In this document: positions 4,848-6,637 of the stretch, piece after piece
Layout: every line of letters starts with the position of its first letter
Position numbering within the stretch: position 1 is the stretch's first letter
Origin: Candidatus Methanomethylophilaceae archaeon
GTDB lineage: Archaea; Thermoplasmatota; Thermoplasmata; Methanomassiliicoccales; Methanomethylophilaceae
NCBI GenBank assembly: GCA_016296195.1
Contig: JAEDJU010000072.1
Location: forward strand, 1 to 6,637
Direction of reading: 5' to 3'
DNA length: 6,637 nt
The notes under the pieces: model-generated
Told to the model about the DNA's origin: nothing
Database searches by the model: none
The model's input: only the letters and a program-made list of their open reading frames with translations
Translations under genes and position numbers: made by a program

Positions 4848-5642
4848 ATGTTTGGAAAAAGCATCAGACTTGAGAGGATTATGGACAGGAACACCGGGAA
4901 CTGTGTCATCGTTCCCATGGATCACGGTATCTCCATCGGACCCACCGAGGGACTCATCAACATGAAGAAGGCCGTGGATGACGTCGCGAACGGAGGGGCC
5001 ACCGCCGTCCTCATGCACAAGGGACTCATCCGCTACAGCCACCGCACGAGCGGAAACGACATCGGACTGATCCTCCACCTGTCCGCATCCACAGACCTGG
5101 GTGTGACCAGCAACAGCAAGGTCCTCGTCGCCACCGTCGAGGAGGCCCTCAAGATCGGAGCCGATGCCGTGTCCGTCCACATCAACGTCGGAGCGGAGAC
5201 CGAGCCCGAGATGCTCTCCGACCTCGGAAAGATCTCCAATGACTGCAACGAGTGGGGAATGCCCCTTCTGGTGATGGCCTACCCTCGCGGACCCAAGATC
5301 GAGAACTCATACGACCCCCACGCCGTCGCACACGCTGCGAGGGTGGCCGCCGAACTCGGTGCCGACATCGTCAAGTGCAGCTACACCGGCGACATCGACT
5401 CCTTCAAGGAGGTCGTCAAGGGAACCCTCGCACCCGTCGTCATCGCAGGAGGACCCAAGATGAACTCCGACGACGATATCCTCAGGATGGTCTACGATTC
5501 CATCCAGGCAGGAGGACACGGAGTCTCCATCGGAAGGAACGTCTTCCAGCACAGGAACGTCGAGGCCATGACCCGCGCCATCTCGGACATCGTCCTCCGC
5601 GGATACACCGTGGAAGAGGCCAAGAAGAACAACCTCGAGTGA
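4848..5642 (+). CDS. aroA': 2-amino-3,7-dideoxy-D-threo-hept-6-ulosonate (ADH) synthase
   Basis: This class I aldolase makes ADH from L-aspartate semialdehyde and a ketose phosphate (6-deoxy-5-ketofructose 1-phosphate). It is the first step of the archaeal shikimate route that avoids erythrose 4-phosphate. From the ATG at 4848 it has 264 residues, close to the 273 of Methanocaldococcus MJ0400. Family active-site residues are present at a constant offset of 8 from the MJ0400 numbering as I recall it: D25 in PMDHG, Y145 in VMAYPRG, and Schiff-base lysine K176 in [10 protein letters not shown]. The TIM-barrel phosphate site is visible as IAGGPKM and SIGRNVFQH near the C-terminus. It has no signal peptide and acts in the cytosol. 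It is followed after 4 bases by 3-dehydroquinate synthase II, which uses its product. Related fructose-bisphosphate aldolases are the main alternative, but the neighbour settles the choice. Confidence 0.94.
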   Translation: MFGKSIRLERIMDRNTGNCVIVPMDHGISIGPTEGLINMKKAVDDVANGGATAVLMHKGLIRYSHRTSGNDIGLILHLSASTDLGVTSNSKVLVATVEEALKIGADAVSVHINVGAETEPEMLSDLGKISNDCNEWGMPLLVMAYPRGPKIENSYDPHAVAHAARVAAELGADIVKCSYTGDIDSFKEVVKGTLAPVVIAGGPKMNSDDDILRMVYDSIQAGGHGVSIGRNVFQHRNVEAMTRAISDIVLRGYTVEEAKKNNLE

Positions 5643-5646
5643 TACG

Positions 5647-6637
5647 ATGGAAAAGGAACTGTGGATCAGGGCAGACATCCCCGAGGACAAAGAGGAGCGC
5701 AAGGAGCTCGTCATCTCCGCACTCGAATCCGGTGTCGACATCGCACTCGTCAGACCCGAGGACTCCGACTTCGAGGAGTTCGGAAAGGTCAGGCTGTACT
5801 ACAACGACGATGGAAAGGTCTCCGACGGTGTGGAACTTGTGGAGCTCAGATGCCCCGAGGACCAGGACCGTGCCATGGACATGGCCGGAAAGGTCAGCGC
5901 CGTCATCCTGGACTCCTCCGACTGGACCGTCATCCCCCTGGAGAACCTGATCGCCAAGTTCAGGGACTCCGGAACCAAGGTCCTGGCATGCGCCGATGAC
6001 ATCGAGCAGGCCAAGCTGTACATGCAGACACTGGAGAAGGGAGTCGACGGGGTCGTCATCAACACCCTCGATCCCGACAAGATCAGGACCTTCGCCAACA
6101 TCCTCAGCGGTTGCGGGAACATCGATCTCTCCGTCGTCGAGGTCGAGAGCGTCAAGAACATAGAGATGGGCGACCGCGTCTGTGTGGACACCGTCTCCAT
6201 GATGGTCCCCGGAGAGGGAATGCTCATCGGATCCCAGGCGGCATGCCTCTTCCTGGTCCAGTCCGAGAGCGAGGACAACGGATACGTCGCGGCCAGACCC
6301 TTCAGGGTCAACGCGGGAGCGGTGCATGCATACGTCCTCGGACCCGAGGGAAGGACCAGGTATCTCGCCGAGCTCAAATCCGGAGAGCCCCTCGTCCTCG
6401 TCGACAAGGACGGAAACATGAGGATGTCCTCCGTCGGAAGGTGCAAGGTCGAACAGAGGCCCCTCCTCATGCTCACCGCCAAGGCAGGAGACGATGTGTA
6501 CACAACCATCCTCCAGAACGCAGAGACAGTGAAGATGGTCGGACCCGATGGCGCCATATCCGTTTCCAAGATCAAGAAGGGCGACAGGCTCTTCGCCAGG
6601 ATCGAGACGGGAGGACGCCACTTCGGAATGAAGATCG
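5647..6637 (+). CDS. aroB': 3-dehydroquinate synthase II (partial at right edge)
   Basis: This NAD-dependent enzyme oxidatively deaminates ADH and cyclises it to 3-dehydroquinate, the second step of the archaeal aromatic amino acid pathway. The window holds 330 residues with no stop codon. The final GGRHFGMKI is a family motif close to the usual C-terminus, so probably only about 5-15 residues are missing. Recognisable blocks are WIRAD at the start (6-10), GVDGVVINT (132-140), MGDRVCVDTVSMMVPGEGML (174-193), YVAARPFRVNAGAVHAYV (213-230), YLAELKSGE (239-247) and ILQNAETVKMVGP (288-300). It is unrelated to bacterial AroB. The start at 5647 follows the ADH synthase stop by 4 bases, with GAGTGA at 5637-5642 as a likely ribosome binding site inside the upstream gene's end, so translation is probably coupled. 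No frameshift is visible. Confidence 0.95.
   Translation, partial: MEKELWIRADIPEDKEERKELVISALESGVDIALVRPEDSDFEEFGKVRLYYNDDGKVSDGVELVELRCPEDQDRAMDMAGKVSAVILDSSDWTVIPLENLIAKFRDSGTKVLACADDIEQAKLYMQTLEKGVDGVVINTLDPDKIRTFANILSGCGNIDLSVVEVESVKNIEMGDRVCVDTVSMMVPGEGMLIGSQAACLFLVQSESEDNGYVAARPFRVNAGAVHAYVLGPEGRTRYLAELKSGEPLVLVDKDGNMRMSSVGRCKVEQRPLLMLTAKAGDDVYTTILQNAETVKMVGPDGAISVSKIKKGDRLFARIETGGRHFGMKI

Noticed and set aside
5482..6621. Long minus-strand open frame of 379 codons opposite the shikimate genes.
   Set aside because: It is an antisense shadow of aroA' and aroB' with biased composition and no recognisable domain.

Overview
This window reads as a piece of an archaeal, probably methanogen, chromosome with moderately high GC. 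The genes favour AGG for arginine, GGA for glycine and C-ending codons. TATA boxes sit about 25 bases upstream of several start points. The family set fits a methanogen: an archaeal UPF0216 protein, NifB, and the two-step archaeal entry into the shikimate pathway (ADH synthase plus 3-dehydroquinate synthase II). All five complete genes end in TGA and none in TAG. With the Thermoplasmata-like flavour this makes me favour Methanomassiliicoccales (UAG-decoding, pyrrolysine-using methanogens), but that placement is an inference.

Layout: 1-180 holds no gene. It has a TATA box followed by three small hairpins, possibly a small RNA. 181-576 (minus) encodes a UPF0216/DUF61 protein. It diverges from nifB (695-1927, plus) across a 118-base spacer in which both genes look leaderless. 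alaS (start set at 1989, end 3767) follows nifB with its own TATA box and ribosome binding site. It encodes a short, bacterial-looking alanyl-tRNA synthetase of 592 residues with no C-terminal oligomerisation domain. An intergenic stretch with three tandem hairpins (3791-3881) separates it from a convergent small gene of unknown function (3890-4141, minus). 4142-4522 has no convincing gene but is enriched in the hexamer TGGATG. A tRNA-Ala(UGC) gene with encoded CCA lies at 4523-4598 (minus). A 250-base regulatory-looking stretch with inverted repeats and a doubled TATA/CGCG motif leads into a two-gene operon: ADH synthase (4848-5642) and 3-dehydroquinate synthase II (5647 to beyond the right edge, nearly complete).

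How the genes relate: the last two catalyse consecutive reactions that make 3-dehydroquinate from aspartate semialdehyde without erythrose 4-phosphate, and their four-base spacing suggests coupled translation. NifB makes the 8Fe-9S-C precursor of nitrogenase-type cofactors. No nitrogenase genes lie nearby, so its role here could be nitrogen fixation encoded elsewhere or supply of such clusters to methyl-coenzyme M reductase activation. alaS and tRNA-Ala lie within 0.8 kb of each other but are on opposite strands and not co-transcribed. I saw no mobile element, CRISPR array or clear new multi-gene system. The most unusual items are the short bacterial-type AlaRS, the NifB with an altered NifX-like tail, and several structured intergenic stretches.
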